Assembly: GCF_900149695.1 (NCBI RefSeq)
Contig: NZ_LT703004.1
Span: 62,001-126,000, forward strand
Direction: 5' to 3'
Length of the DNA stretch: 64,000 bases
From: Anderseniella sp. Alg231-50
Lineage (GTDB): Bacteria; Pseudomonadota; Alphaproteobacteria; Rhizobiales; Aestuariivirgaceae
A model generated the notes under the pieces. That model was given only the letters and a program-made list of their open reading frames with translations. It did no database searches and was not told the origin of the DNA. Numbering within the stretch: the first letter of the stretch is position 1; each line of letters opens with the position of its first letter. The translations under genes were made by a program, and so were the position numbers. Below, in pieces: positions 36,320 to 45,063 of the stretch.

Positions 36320-36586
36320 CCGACTTCCCGCACGTTCGCTCACATAAATCGTCCTGTTGATACCCCGGAATGACTGAACGGTCGAACACGCGACGCGAAT
36401 CAAACGCAACCCCTGTCAGTCACACACCCAGTTTAACACGGTTGCGCCGCTGACCCGGCCAAATCGGACGGGAATTTGCAATGTACGTCCGGTTGGCTAA
36501 GCCTGCCGCCCGGCGGCAGACGAGCGACCGGGCAAGCAGAACCATTCGTAACATGCAGCGCCGAAAATCTACCGGCCTAAAGATAA

Positions 36587-37342
36587 TCAGCTCTTGGCTT
36601 TTCCGGCTTCACCGGAACCACCCGACGTGAGCATCTGGATCAGGCGCAGCTGGTCAAATTCGTCATCGATTTCAGAGCACCACTTCTTCACATAGCCACG
36701 CAGCACGAACGAGAAGTCTGCAGACTTGCCCTGGCTGTCCTTGTTGTCGGTGAAGTTCTTGTATGTCACGTCGGCAAGATCAACCTGCTCCGCAGCCATT
36801 TCGTTGAGTTTCGGAATAACAATTTCGCGGGCTTCGTTTACGTTCGAGAAATACCGCTTGTAGGTTTTCTCGTCCCATTCAAAGAAGTTTGTTTCATTGA
36901 TGAAGTTGCGGGCAACGGTGTAGTCAAGCCCCTCCACAAATGGCGTAACCTCCTGGAGCTCATCCAGTGAAGCGATCGCCGGTCCAACGACATGGATCAG
37001 GCCCATTTCAAACTGCCCGTCGCGAGCTGCTTGCAAAACACCAATCTTCTCGAATGTTTCAAGAGCGTAGGACAGGTTCCCCGCCTTGAGATCCACAACG
37101 GTTACCGGCACCTTGGCGGTTTCCAGAGTGTCGAGCACCTTCATCTGGTCTGCCACATTGTGCAGATCAATGATCTCGGTAATGGTCGGGTAGAACCGAT
37201 GCAGCGTTCCGCGAGGGTTTTCCGTATCAAATGCACGGGCCAGAACATTGTTGCGGTGGAAGTAGTCCAGCAACGCACGTGAAATTGTTGTCTTGCCAAC
37301 GCCGCCCTTGTCGGCCCCAACCATGATGACTACTGGTTTCAT
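36587..37342 (-). CDS. ParA-like P-loop ATPase
   Basis: A 251-residue SIMIBI-class ATPase. The deviant Walker A 'GADKGGVGKTTIS' lies at residues 8-20, including the signature Lys; 'FDTENPRGTLHRFYP' follows near 39 and the Walker B-like strand 'VTVVDLKAG' near 80. There is no DNA-binding domain and no parB or parS nearby, so it is probably not a plasmid partition protein. Relatives include MipZ and mobilisation or polar-localisation ATPases. It lies 267 bp upstream of its degenerate paralogue and 69 bp from the divergent ung gene. Confidence 0.75.
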   Translation of the reverse strand: MKPVVIMVGADKGGVGKTTISRALLDYFHRNNVLARAFDTENPRGTLHRFYPTITEIIDLHNVADQMKVLDTLETAKVPVTVVDLKAGNLSYALETFEKIGVLQAARDGQFEMGLIHVVGPAIASLDELQEVTPFVEGLDYTVARNFINETNFFEWDEKTYKRYFSNVNEAREIVIPKLNEMAAEQVDLADVTYKNFTDNKDSQGKSADFSFVLRGYVKKWCSEIDDEFDQLRLIQMLTSGGSGEAGKAKS

Positions 37343-37411
37343 CTATCTTTTTCCCTCTATACCTCTAGAACACGCCCCCTGGGTCGGGCCTCAAAAACCG
37401 AATACCATGTC

Positions 37412-38191
37412 TTGCACGCCGATGCCACTGCTAGTAACGCACCAAGAGAACAGTCCTTGACGCAGTCCGTTGAAAAATCTGGCCTTGCGCCGATCACCTA
37501 CAGTGGCGCCGTTGACGCCATTGCAACCGGCGGATGGGCAAATCTCGACTTCTTCCGGTCCGGTGCAGGCCGCGAAACGGCGGCGCGGTTGGATGCGCGG
37601 GTGGCTGCTGGCGTCCAGGTACTGCCGCCCCCTGCAGACGTTTTCAAAGCCCTCGAACTGACCCAGCCGGATCAGGTAAGGGCCGTGATCCTGGGACAAG
37701 ACCCGTATCCGACACCAGGCGATGCACATGGCCTGGCATTCTCAGTTGCGGATCCGGAGCAGCGCATACCGGCATCCCTTCGAACGATTTTCACCAGTCT
37801 CGAGACCGACCTGGGCATCAGCCCGCCCGCCCATGGCAACCTCACCCGCTGGGCTCGTTCGGGCATCTTGCTGCTCAATGTGACGTTGAGCGTCGAGGCG
37901 GGCAAGGCAAACAGCCACAAGACCTTCGGATGGTCGGCGCTGGCAGGCGATATCATGGAACACCTGAACGAGCGCCCGGCACCAACCGTCTTCATGCTGT
38001 GGGGCAAGTTCGCCCAGCAGGCCGGTGCCGGCATTGATGCATCACGGCATTGCGTAATTGAAACCGCACACCCCTCACCGCTCGCACGTGGTCCAGGCCC
38101 GCAACACAGGTTTGTGACCTCGCAGCCGTTTACACAGGCTCAACAGTGGCTTTTATTGCGTGGCCTTCCACCAATCGACTGGCGACTGTAG
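37412..38191 (+). CDS. ung: Uracil-DNA glycosylase, family 1
   Basis: Excises uracil from DNA in base-excision repair. With the TTG start at 37412 it has 259 residues; a second TTG at 37457 ('LTQSVEKSG') is an equally plausible start and would give 244. The catalytic motif 'GQDPYPTPGDAHGLAFS' places the activating Asp at residue 97, and the minor-groove loop 'HPSPLARG' starts at His220. 'LLLNVTLSVEAGKANSH' is the usual uracil-binding strand. It stands apart functionally from its neighbours and is divergent from the P-loop ATPase. Confidence 0.93.
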   Translation: MHADATASNAPREQSLTQSVEKSGLAPITYSGAVDAIATGGWANLDFFRSGAGRETAARLDARVAAGVQVLPPPADVFKALELTQPDQVRAVILGQDPYPTPGDAHGLAFSVADPEQRIPASLRTIFTSLETDLGISPPAHGNLTRWARSGILLLNVTLSVEAGKANSHKTFGWSALAGDIMEHLNERPAPTVFMLWGKFAQQAGAGIDASRHCVIETAHPSPLARGPGPQHRFVTSQPFTQAQQWLLLRGLPPIDWRL

Positions 38192-38283
38192 AGTGCATGC
38201 AGGTCAGGACCGGGTGACGGTGATGGCATGAGTGATGGCGACGCATAAAGAAGTGGTACAGCAGATAAAGGCACACCTATCCC

Positions 38284-39471
38284 ATGGCTCTTGCCGAAGA
38301 ACACAAATACGCTCCTACCTTCAATGGCCCTGAAGGTCAGGAAGACATGCCCTGGCTCCTCACCATGGGACCGGTGACGACGTCGCGTGACGTCAAGCTC
38401 GCCATGCTGGCTGACTGGGGCATGCGGGATACCGAATTTGTTTCGCTTGCCCTGGGCGTTACCGAGCAATTGCTGGAACTTGTTGACGGGACCAGTGAGT
38501 ATGATTGCATTCCGCTGCATTTGTCGGGCGACGCGATGCTGGAGAGCGTGTTGGGCGCACTGGCACCAACCGGGCGCAAACGCAAGACACTGATTGCAGC
38601 GCACGGGCCCCATGCCGAACAGGCAGCGAGTATACTGACCCACATCAAACGCCCGGTCGAGAACATCGCCGGCTCGGCTTTGAAGCCGGTCACCACCAAT
38701 CGGCTGGCGAAACTGCTGGAGGCCGATCCGGACATCCACACCGTGTACCTGGCTGAGGTAGACGTTTTCACGGGATTGGCCAATCCGGTTGCCAAACTGG
38801 CAGCGGTTGCTCATGAGGCCGGACGCAAGGTTGTCCTTGATGCGCGGGCAAGCATTGGCGCCATGCCGCTCAATCTCGCCGACGGCACTGTGGATGCTGC
38901 GGTGGGTGTGCCGTGGGCATGTATCGAGAGCGTTCCCGGATTTTCATTTGTAATGGTGCGCCGAAGCCTGCTGGCAGACAGCCTGTTCCAGTCTCCATCT
39001 TCATCGTTAGACCTGGTTGAATTATGGAAGGGCATCCATCGCACCGGCTGGTTTCCCGGGACGCCACCTGCCCACTCCATTGTCGCATGTGGCGTTGCGC
39101 TGCGGCGGCTGTATCTTGAAGGCGGGCCGGAAATGCGACGCAAACGCTATCAGGAGCAGCATCTGAAATTGCTGTCAGGCATGGCGCAGCTGGGGTTCAC
39201 CCCTGCTCTGGCGGATGGCACTGCAACATGCGGATACCTGACATTGTTCAGGGCTCCTGCAGACAGGCGATATTCACCAGCCATATTCATTCAGCGACTG
39301 CGCCAGATGGGCTTTGTCATCATGGACGGAAACGGCTGTCCCGGCGCTGAAGGCGGGTTCAGGGTTGCTACCGTCGGCGCCATCGATGAAACCGTCACGG
39401 ACCAGTTTGTGCGGGCGGTTGAGAAAATCATGCGCGATCTCGGCATGAGATCGGGCGTACCGGCAAGATAG
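38284..39471 (+). CDS. PhnW-like fold-type I aminotransferase homologue lacking the PLP lysine
   Basis: A 395-residue protein aligning along its length with 2-aminoethylphosphonate-pyruvate transaminases and serine/alanine-glyoxylate aminotransferases: 'LLTMGPVTTSRDVKLAML', 'VDGTSEYDCIPLHLSG', 'VVLDARASIGAMPL' (D186, which would contact the PLP ring nitrogen), 'VPGFSFVM' and 'FRVATVG'. At the Schiff-base position, where PhnW has 'SSNKC(I/L)xGVPGF', this protein has 'VPWACIESVPGF', so Lys is Ala212 (codon GCA, 38917-38919). The phosphate-loop residues are also altered. The frame is open and intact, so it is a candidate pseudoenzyme or has new chemistry. It converges on the taurine-type transporter. 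Confidence 0.78.
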   Translation: MALAEEHKYAPTFNGPEGQEDMPWLLTMGPVTTSRDVKLAMLADWGMRDTEFVSLALGVTEQLLELVDGTSEYDCIPLHLSGDAMLESVLGALAPTGRKRKTLIAAHGPHAEQAASILTHIKRPVENIAGSALKPVTTNRLAKLLEADPDIHTVYLAEVDVFTGLANPVAKLAAVAHEAGRKVVLDARASIGAMPLNLADGTVDAAVGVPWACIESVPGFSFVMVRRSLLADSLFQSPSSSLDLVELWKGIHRTGWFPGTPPAHSIVACGVALRRLYLEGGPEMRRKRYQEQHLKLLSGMAQLGFTPALADGTATCGYLTLFRAPADRRYSPAIFIQRLRQMGFVIMDGNGCPGAEGGFRVATVGAIDETVTDQFVRAVEKIMRDLGMRSGVPAR

Positions 39472-39486
39472 CGCCACAACGAAAAA

Positions 39487-39506
39487 CGGGAGCCCGAAGA
39501 CTCCCG
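39487..39506 (-). terminator. Terminator of the taurine-type transporter operon
   Basis: On the minus strand the sequence reads CGGGAG, a TTCG-centred loop, CTCCCG, then TTTTTC. Stem arms are 39501-39506 and 39487-39492. It lies between two convergent genes and should end the leftward transport operon. Confidence 0.75.
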
Positions 39507-39539
39507 AAATTCATCTCGTCAGTGATAATCGGCAGGCAT

Positions 39540-40811
39540 CTAACCCCTGCCCTTCCAGGGCACCAGATAACGTTCGGACATACGCATCAGAATGTCGATG
39601 CCATATCCGATGATGCCGATCAGGATGATCCCCATGATCACGATGTCGGTGTTCTGGAACTTCGACGCCGCGATGATCATCTTGCCGGCTCCTTTTTCTG
39701 CCGCCACAAGTTCAGCAGCAACAACCGTGCCCCAGCAGACGCCCATGGCCACACGTGCGCCGGTGAAAATTTCCGGCAGTGAATTCGGCACGATCACCTT
39801 CCACAAAAGTTGGCTTTTTGAAGCACCAAGCGAATATGCCGCGTGAACCTTGGAAATGCTCACACCGGACACGCCTGCGCGTGCGGCAATGACCATGATC
39901 CACAAGGCAGCCAGGAACAACAGCGAGATCTTGCCGGTTTCCCAGATACCGAACCAGATGATGATCAACGGGATAAGGGCCAATGGCGGGACCGGGCGCA
40001 TGAATTCGACGATCGGATCAAACCACCCGCGGAACCAGCCGTTCAGACCCATCGCATAACCCAATGGAATACCGACAATGCTGCCAAGAGCAAAGCCGAT
40101 GATAACCCTGTAGATCGACCAACCGAGGTTCTCCCACAGGGTAACGTTCTGGTAGCCTTCACTCGAAATTTCGATCAGACGGCTCACAACGGCTTCCGGC
40201 GCCGGCAGCCAGATCGACTCCATCTGCCAGCCCTTTGTCGGTTCAAATGCCAGGCTGCCCTTGGCTGTCATGCGGACTTCCCCGGTATCGATCTGAACCG
40301 ATCCGTTTGGCGCAATGGCCTTGCCATCGACCGACACAATCTCCTGTTCCTTGGGATTTTCCAGCAGGTCACTCCTGGACACCAGAGTTGAACGGTAGGT
40401 TATGACTTTTTCAGCGGCATCTTTTGCAAAACCGGTATTCGCTGCCTCGTCCAAAGTCGGTTTTTCTGCCGGTTCAGACACCGGGTGGACCACAGTCTTG
40501 ATCGTGCCTGTGTCGGTGGCGCCGGATGCATCCCTGGCTTCATAGGTAAAGCTGGTTTCGCCAACATACGGCCCTGAAACGTGCAGGAAAGACGGCACGA
40601 TCTTTGAGCCTGTGAACGACCCCCAGATCAGGAAGATTGCAACAATCGAGATTATCGATGCCGCGCGGTTTGATATGACGGCGCTCTCGTCACCGAAGGT
40701 CACCGTCTTGAGGCTGGTGAAATCATCTTTTTTGGTCAGAAAGCCACTGATCATCTTGTAGCCGATCATGGCTGCAATGAATATCGCGATATAGATGAGA
40801 AGGATGATCAT
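39540..40811 (-). CDS. Taurine/sulfonate-type ABC permease with N-terminal periplasmic insert
   Basis: A 423-residue inner-membrane protein. The C-terminal half (about residues 215-415) is a normal TauC/SsuC permease domain with the EAA loop 'AYSLGASKSQLLWKVIVPNSLP'. The family is usually near 270 residues; here about 150 extra N-terminal residues include one or two transmembrane segments and a hydrophilic loop (about 75-205) with alternating beta-like strands, probably facing the periplasm. It overlaps the ATPase gene by 4 bp (ATGA). The loop may contact the binding protein. Substrate inferred only from family. Confidence 0.82.
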   Translation of the reverse strand: MIILLIYIAIFIAAMIGYKMISGFLTKKDDFTSLKTVTFGDESAVISNRAASIISIVAIFLIWGSFTGSKIVPSFLHVSGPYVGETSFTYEARDASGATDTGTIKTVVHPVSEPAEKPTLDEAANTGFAKDAAEKVITYRSTLVSRSDLLENPKEQEIVSVDGKAIAPNGSVQIDTGEVRMTAKGSLAFEPTKGWQMESIWLPAPEAVVSRLIEISSEGYQNVTLWENLGWSIYRVIIGFALGSIVGIPLGYAMGLNGWFRGWFDPIVEFMRPVPPLALIPLIIIWFGIWETGKISLLFLAALWIMVIAARAGVSGVSISKVHAAYSLGASKSQLLWKVIVPNSLPEIFTGARVAMGVCWGTVVAAELVAAEKGAGKMIIAASKFQNTDIVIMGIILIGIIGYGIDILMRMSERYLVPWKGRG

Positions 40812-41614
40812 GCCACTTCCTCCTGGCGGCCCATAATCTCTTCTTCCATATCCCAGATCATGGTCAGGATTTCCTCACGGACCTCGCCAAATTTCTTTTC
40901 TTTCTTGACCAGCCGGAGATCCTTGCCAACGCCCATTTCCGCGAACGGCAGGTTGTATTCCTTGTGGATACGTCCCGGCCGAGGCGCCATCACCACAAGG
41001 CGTTCGCCGAGCAACAGGGCTTCTTCCACCGAGTGGGTAATGAGGATGATGGTCTTGCCGGTTTCCTTCCAGAGCTTGAGCACCAGGCCTTGCATCTTTT
41101 CCCGCGTCAGCGCGTCAAGCGCACCAAGCGGTTCGTCCATCAAGATCACATCCGGATCGTTGGCCAGGCATCGCGCCAGCGCCACGCGCTGCTGCATGCC
41201 GCCCGACAGTTCGTAAATCATCTTGTCAGCAAAGTCCTTCAGGCCGACAATCTGCAAGAGGCTTTCAACCTTTTCCTGGGTCTCACCGGAAGGCTTGCCT
41301 GCCATGTCCGGACCAAATGCGATGTTCTTGCGCACATTCATCCATTCAAACAACGCGCCCTGCTGAAACACCATGCCGCGCTCCGCGGCAGGACCGGTTA
41401 CAACATGATCGTTCAAAATGACCTTGCCTTCGGTTGGCGCCAGGAAACCTGCCACAATGTTCAAAAGCGTTGTCTTGCCACACCCTGACGGGCCGAGCAC
41501 AGACATCAGCTCTCCCTTTTTCAGGTTGAGGGAAACATTCTGCAATGCCTGGACCGCGCCGCCGTTCGGCAGCTCAAATCGCATTGATATATCGTCGATA
41601 TTGAGGCTAGACAT
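40808..41614 (-). CDS. Taurine/sulfonate-type ABC transporter ATP-binding protein
   Basis: A 268-residue ATPase from the ATG at 41614 (GGGAGGGG upstream); the frame back to 41686 runs through the intercistronic hairpin. Walker A 'GPSGCGKTT', the signature 'LSGGMQQRVALARCLA' and Walker B 'VILMDEPLGALD' are all standard for the TauB/SsuB branch. It is coupled to the permease by a 4-bp overlap and separated from the binding-protein gene by 119 bp. Confidence 0.88.
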   Translation of the reverse strand: MSSLNIDDISMRFELPNGGAVQALQNVSLNLKKGELMSVLGPSGCGKTTLLNIVAGFLAPTEGKVILNDHVVTGPAAERGMVFQQGALFEWMNVRKNIAFGPDMAGKPSGETQEKVESLLQIVGLKDFADKMIYELSGGMQQRVALARCLANDPDVILMDEPLGALDALTREKMQGLVLKLWKETGKTIILITHSVEEALLLGERLVVMAPRPGRIHKEYNLPFAEMGVGKDLRLVKKEKKFGEVREEILTMIWDMEEEIMGRQEEVA

Positions 41615-41694
41615 GTACCCCTCCCTAGAGCCCTTACATGTTAGTTTCGCGGATGAGACCTTGACCGGTCTTCTTCCTGGCCGCAAACAAAAAA

Positions 41695-41722
41695 CAGGCC
41701 ACCCGAACCAACGGATGGCCTG
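41695..41722 (-). terminator. Intercistronic hairpin after the taurine-type binding-protein gene
   Basis: CAGGCCA (41695-41701) pairs with TGGCCTG (41716-41722), with extra inner CCG/CGG pairs. On the minus strand it is followed by TTTTTTG. It lies 12 nt after the binding-protein stop and precedes the ATPase gene, so it should act as a partial terminator. Confidence 0.75.
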
Positions 41723-41733
41723 CGCATCAGTTG

Positions 41734-42732
41734 TTACATGCCTGCTGCAGCTTTGAGGTAGCTGGAGTTAACAGCACCTTCGTAGGACGGCAGCGCCTTG
41801 ACGGTGCCGCCTTCAGCCAGCTTGGCACCGGCTGCATTGAAATTCTCCACCAGGAAACCGCCCATCCAGCCATCGCTGAGTGCCTGTTTGGACGTGATGA
41901 ACTTCATGCCTGTGGTCATGATAGCCTTTGCAGTGGCTTCATCCTGGCCGGCCATCTTGGCGATCTCACCAATCATTTCGCCTTCACCGCCGCCGTTGAA
42001 CTTGTCGTTCATGTCGTTGGTGACTTTCAGGAACTTGGAGACAAGGTCAGCATTTTCCTTGGCCCAGGAACCGGTGGTGGAGATCACGTCGTAGACCTTG
42101 CCTACAACCTTTTCCTTTTCTGCGCCTTCAATGAGAACGTTGCCGAACTCCTTCATGCGACGCAGAGGACCACCCCAACCGCAAACCATGTCCATGTTGC
42201 CGTTTGCAAATGCTGCAGCGGAATCAACCGGAGCCATGTCCACGATCTTCATCTTGGATGTGTCAACACCGAAGTGTGCCATCTGGGCCAGGAAGCCCGT
42301 GTGAGCAGCCGTGCTGAGCGGAACACCAACGGTCTTGCCTTCGAGTTCCTTGGCATTGTCCTTGGTAATTTCAAGGTTCTTGCGAACCACGCAGTTGTCG
42401 TTGTCCGAATAGGTCAGGGCAACGTCAATAGCCTGCAGGTCCTGACCGGCAGAAACGGCGGTCAGGAACGGTGTCACACCTTGAGAAACGGCAATGTGAA
42501 CATCACCGGAAGCCATGGCGGCAGACATCGCGGTGCCGGCATCGAAAGACACCCACTTAACCGTGACACCCAGTTCCTTGTCATAAATCTTTTTGGCTTG
42601 CGCATACTGGAACGGCATCGGCCATTCCGGGAAAAAGGCAACAACCAGTTCCTTTGTCTGCGCCTGAGCCGCAGTAAAGCTGACCGAAGCCAGGGCTGCT
42701 GCTGCAAGAGTTGCTGTCAGTAATTTCTTCAT
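41734..42732 (-). CDS. Taurine/sulfonate-type ABC substrate-binding protein
   Basis: A 332-residue periplasmic binding protein from the ATG at 42732, preceded by GGAGGGAG; the open frame to 42906 is not conserved. The signal peptide ends near 'FTAAQAQT'. The domain is NMT1/TauA-like: 'LVVAFFPEWPMPFQYAQAKKI', 'KWVSFDAGTAMSAAMASGDVHIAVSQGV', 'NAKELEGKTVGVPLSTAAHTGFLAQM' (spans). The serine/threonine-rich 'PLSTAAH' pocket suits an anionic or zwitterionic sulfonate, but the ligand is inferred. It follows two oxidoreductase genes and a methyltransferase gene on the same strand. Confidence 0.85.
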   Translation of the reverse strand: MKKLLTATLAAAALASVSFTAAQAQTKELVVAFFPEWPMPFQYAQAKKIYDKELGVTVKWVSFDAGTAMSAAMASGDVHIAVSQGVTPFLTAVSAGQDLQAIDVALTYSDNDNCVVRKNLEITKDNAKELEGKTVGVPLSTAAHTGFLAQMAHFGVDTSKMKIVDMAPVDSAAAFANGNMDMVCGWGGPLRRMKEFGNVLIEGAEKEKVVGKVYDVISTTGSWAKENADLVSKFLKVTNDMNDKFNGGGEGEMIGEIAKMAGQDEATAKAIMTTGMKFITSKQALSDGWMGGFLVENFNAAGAKLAEGGTVKALPSYEGAVNSSYLKAAAGM

Positions 42733-42896
42733 AGAGTACTCCCTCCGCTGATAAGCGTCCGAAAACGTGAATAGGTTGAAAAGCGTGCTTTCGGTGCTGT
42801 GATTATGAAACGTCAAAGGCATGTGGCGCAATGGCGCAAACCGTGTTGGTCCTACAAATCTAGCGCGTTGGTTCCATGCCAAAACAATGGGCAAAA

Positions 42897-44012
42897 TCAA
42901 AGGCAAGAAGCCAAATTCATGACATATCGTCCAATCGCGAGACTGGACGTCAACCCCGGGCTTTCGATGCCGAACAGGTTGACCAGGCCGGGCACTCCGT
43001 GCGCTTTCGGACCGTCAATCCGGAAGTCCTGGATTTGATTGCCCGGCGGCACGATCTTGGGCCTCACCCCGGCATAGGACGGCTGCAGGGCGCCATCCGG
43101 CAATGCCGGCCAGTACCGCCTGACCAGCGCATAAAATTCATCGGCCCGCGCCGGGTCCACCTCGTAATTCGGCTCATCGACCCACTCCACATCCGGGCCG
43201 AACCGGGCCTGGCCACCAACATCGATTGTAAGATGCACGCCGAGCCCGCCGACGACCGGGCATGGATAGATCAGCCGCGTGAACGGCACCCTGCCGGCCA
43301 TCGAGAAGTAACTGCCCTTGCCGTAATAGGCTTTTGGCACGTGAGCAGCAGCAAGACCCTGGAGATTTGCGGCAACCTGCGGCGCGTTGAGGCTTGCAGC
43401 GTTGACGAACAGGTTGCAACCGATGGTCATCGGTTCGGCACCGCCGATATCAACCTCGTTTTGCCTGCCGCCCACACGGCCACCGACAACCGGTGACCTG
43501 ATCGCCAGCGTGGCGCCGGCGTTTTCCGCTTCGCCCAACAAGGCAAGCATGACGCCGGCAGAATCCATCATACCGGTCGATGGCGACAGTACAGCCGCTA
43601 CACACTTCAGTTCAGGCTCCAGAACCCTGGCCTGTCGCTCATCAAGCAACTGCAGGTCATCAACGCCATTGGCAGCGCCCCTGGTGGTGATGGCTTCAAG
43701 CGTTGCAACTTCGTCCTGATCGCACGCCACAATAAGCTTGCCGCACTTGCTATGGGCGACATTGTGCTTGTCCATGAAGTCGTAGAGCAGCCATTTGCCC
43801 TCGACGCACAATTGCGCACGCAGGGAGCCCGGCGTGTAATACATGCCGGCATGAACGACTTCGCTTGACCTTGATGACACACCGCGGCCGAACGCCTCGT
43901 CAGCCTCGACGATCAGGACGTCACGGCCTGACTGGGCAAGCTCCCGGGCGACTGCCAGGCCGATTGCACCGGCGCCTGCCACAACACAGTCAATCTCGTA
44001 ATCAACAGCCAT
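42897..44012 (-). CDS. FAD-dependent oxidoreductase, L-2-hydroxyglutarate oxidase-like
   Basis: A 371-residue DAO-family flavoprotein. The FAD loop 'GAGAIGLAVARELA' starts near residue 13, and 'SSRSSEVVHAGMYYTPGS' is characteristic of the L-2-hydroxyglutarate dehydrogenase/LhgO branch, as is 'AKGSYFSM'-type 'YGKGSYFSM' and the C-terminal 'GIESPGLTSSLAIG'. It should oxidise a 2-hydroxyacid. It lies 37 bp after the Ldh_2 dehydrogenase gene and 164 bp before the binding-protein gene, all on one strand. Confidence 0.85.
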   Translation of the reverse strand: MAVDYEIDCVVAGAGAIGLAVARELAQSGRDVLIVEADEAFGRGVSSRSSEVVHAGMYYTPGSLRAQLCVEGKWLLYDFMDKHNVAHSKCGKLIVACDQDEVATLEAITTRGAANGVDDLQLLDERQARVLEPELKCVAAVLSPSTGMMDSAGVMLALLGEAENAGATLAIRSPVVGGRVGGRQNEVDIGGAEPMTIGCNLFVNAASLNAPQVAANLQGLAAAHVPKAYYGKGSYFSMAGRVPFTRLIYPCPVVGGLGVHLTIDVGGQARFGPDVEWVDEPNYEVDPARADEFYALVRRYWPALPDGALQPSYAGVRPKIVPPGNQIQDFRIDGPKAHGVPGLVNLFGIESPGLTSSLAIGRYVMNLASCL

Positions 44013-44049
44013 TCGACCAAATGTCTTTTCAGAGCAATTCAGGATACTA

Positions 44050-45060
44050 TCAACGTGTACAATCCCGCACCCGCTTCAACAGTTCACGATCCACCTCGAT
44101 TGTTCCGCGGGCAAGACTTTCTTCCCGCGTTGCCAACCGGCTCAGGCCCGGCAGCCGGGTGCCCTCCTGCGCCGTGATCGAACCGGCAAGACCGGCAAAG
44201 CGATCAGCAAACAGCCCGGCCGAAAATCCTTCCGGATCTATTGCCAGGAAGAACTGCCCTGAATTGCAGGGCCCGCCGGCATCGGTGGCGAACGGAGACA
44301 TGGCGCTGCCCAGTTGCGCGCCGCTCATCAGTGATGACATGGTTTCAACCATAAGCCCCTGCCCGAACCCCTTATAGCCGCCCGATGGAGCCATGGTGAC
44401 CGCCTGCGCGGGGTCCGTGGTCGGGTTGCCGCCGGCATCGAGTGCCCAGCCTAAAGGTATCTCCTCGCCGCGCGCGGCATGACGCATAACCTCCGACTTC
44501 GCCACCACCGATGATGACTGATCTATCACGTAGCCCACTCCGCCCTTGCCATCAGGCGCAGCCATGGAAACCGGGTTGGTGCCGATAACCGCCTTGATGC
44601 CGCCCGGGGGCGCTATCGAGGCCGGCGCATTGGTGAACCCCATTGCCAGAAGGCCTTCGCGGGCCAGACGCTCGGTGTGTCCGCCCAGCCTGCCGCAATT
44701 GTAGGAATTGGTGACGGACAGCCCGGCGATGCCATATTTTTTCGCTGCCGAAATAATTTTCGCAAAGCCCTTTTCGATTGCCGGATGGGCGAAACCGGAA
44801 CCGGCATCGGCGCGATAGGCCACCGGAGACAATCGGGTAATGACCGGCTTGGTCACGCCGTCAACCTTGCCGCACCTGAGATGCGAGCAGTAGACCGGCA
44901 GCCAGAAAAATCCGTGACTTGGCATGCCGACAAGTTCGCTATCAATGACTGCATCGGCAAGATATCGCACATTGGCACGCGCAGCGCCTGACTTGGTCAG
45001 TGCCCGAAGAGCAAGTCTGCGGGCTTTTTCAATTTCCAGAGTGGTTGTGGTCTTTTTCAC
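44050..45060 (-). CDS. Malate/lactate/sulfolactate dehydrogenase family (Ldh_2) oxidoreductase
   Basis: A 336-residue NAD(P)-dependent dehydrogenase of the Ldh_2 family, which is distinct from classical Rossmann lactate dehydrogenases. The hallmark 'SELVGMPSHGFFWLPVY' lies near residue 45; 'SYNCGRLGGHTERLA' and 'GTNPVSMAAP' are the cofactor and substrate loops. The family includes ureidoglycolate, malate and (R)-sulfolactate (ComC) dehydrogenases. It starts with GTG 4 bp after the methyltransferase stop (AAGGAAG upstream). A sulfolactate-like substrate would fit the taurine-type transporter but is speculation. Confidence 0.85.
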   Translation of the reverse strand: MKKTTTTLEIEKARRLALRALTKSGAARANVRYLADAVIDSELVGMPSHGFFWLPVYCSHLRCGKVDGVTKPVITRLSPVAYRADAGSGFAHPAIEKGFAKIISAAKKYGIAGLSVTNSYNCGRLGGHTERLAREGLLAMGFTNAPASIAPPGGIKAVIGTNPVSMAAPDGKGGVGYVIDQSSSVVAKSEVMRHAARGEEIPLGWALDAGGNPTTDPAQAVTMAPSGGYKGFGQGLMVETMSSLMSGAQLGSAMSPFATDAGGPCNSGQFFLAIDPEGFSAGLFADRFAGLAGSITAQEGTRLPGLSRLATREESLARGTIEVDRELLKRVRDCTR

Positions 45061-45063
45061 GTT

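Noticed and set aside
35612-37342. Plasmid-type parA partition locus
   Set aside because: No parB gene or iterated parS-like sites are present, and both P-loop proteins lack a DNA-binding domain.
41731-42723. Long plus-strand open frame opposite the taurine-type binding protein
   Set aside because: Antisense shadow; the minus strand has a signal peptide, Shine-Dalgarno sequence and a conserved fold.
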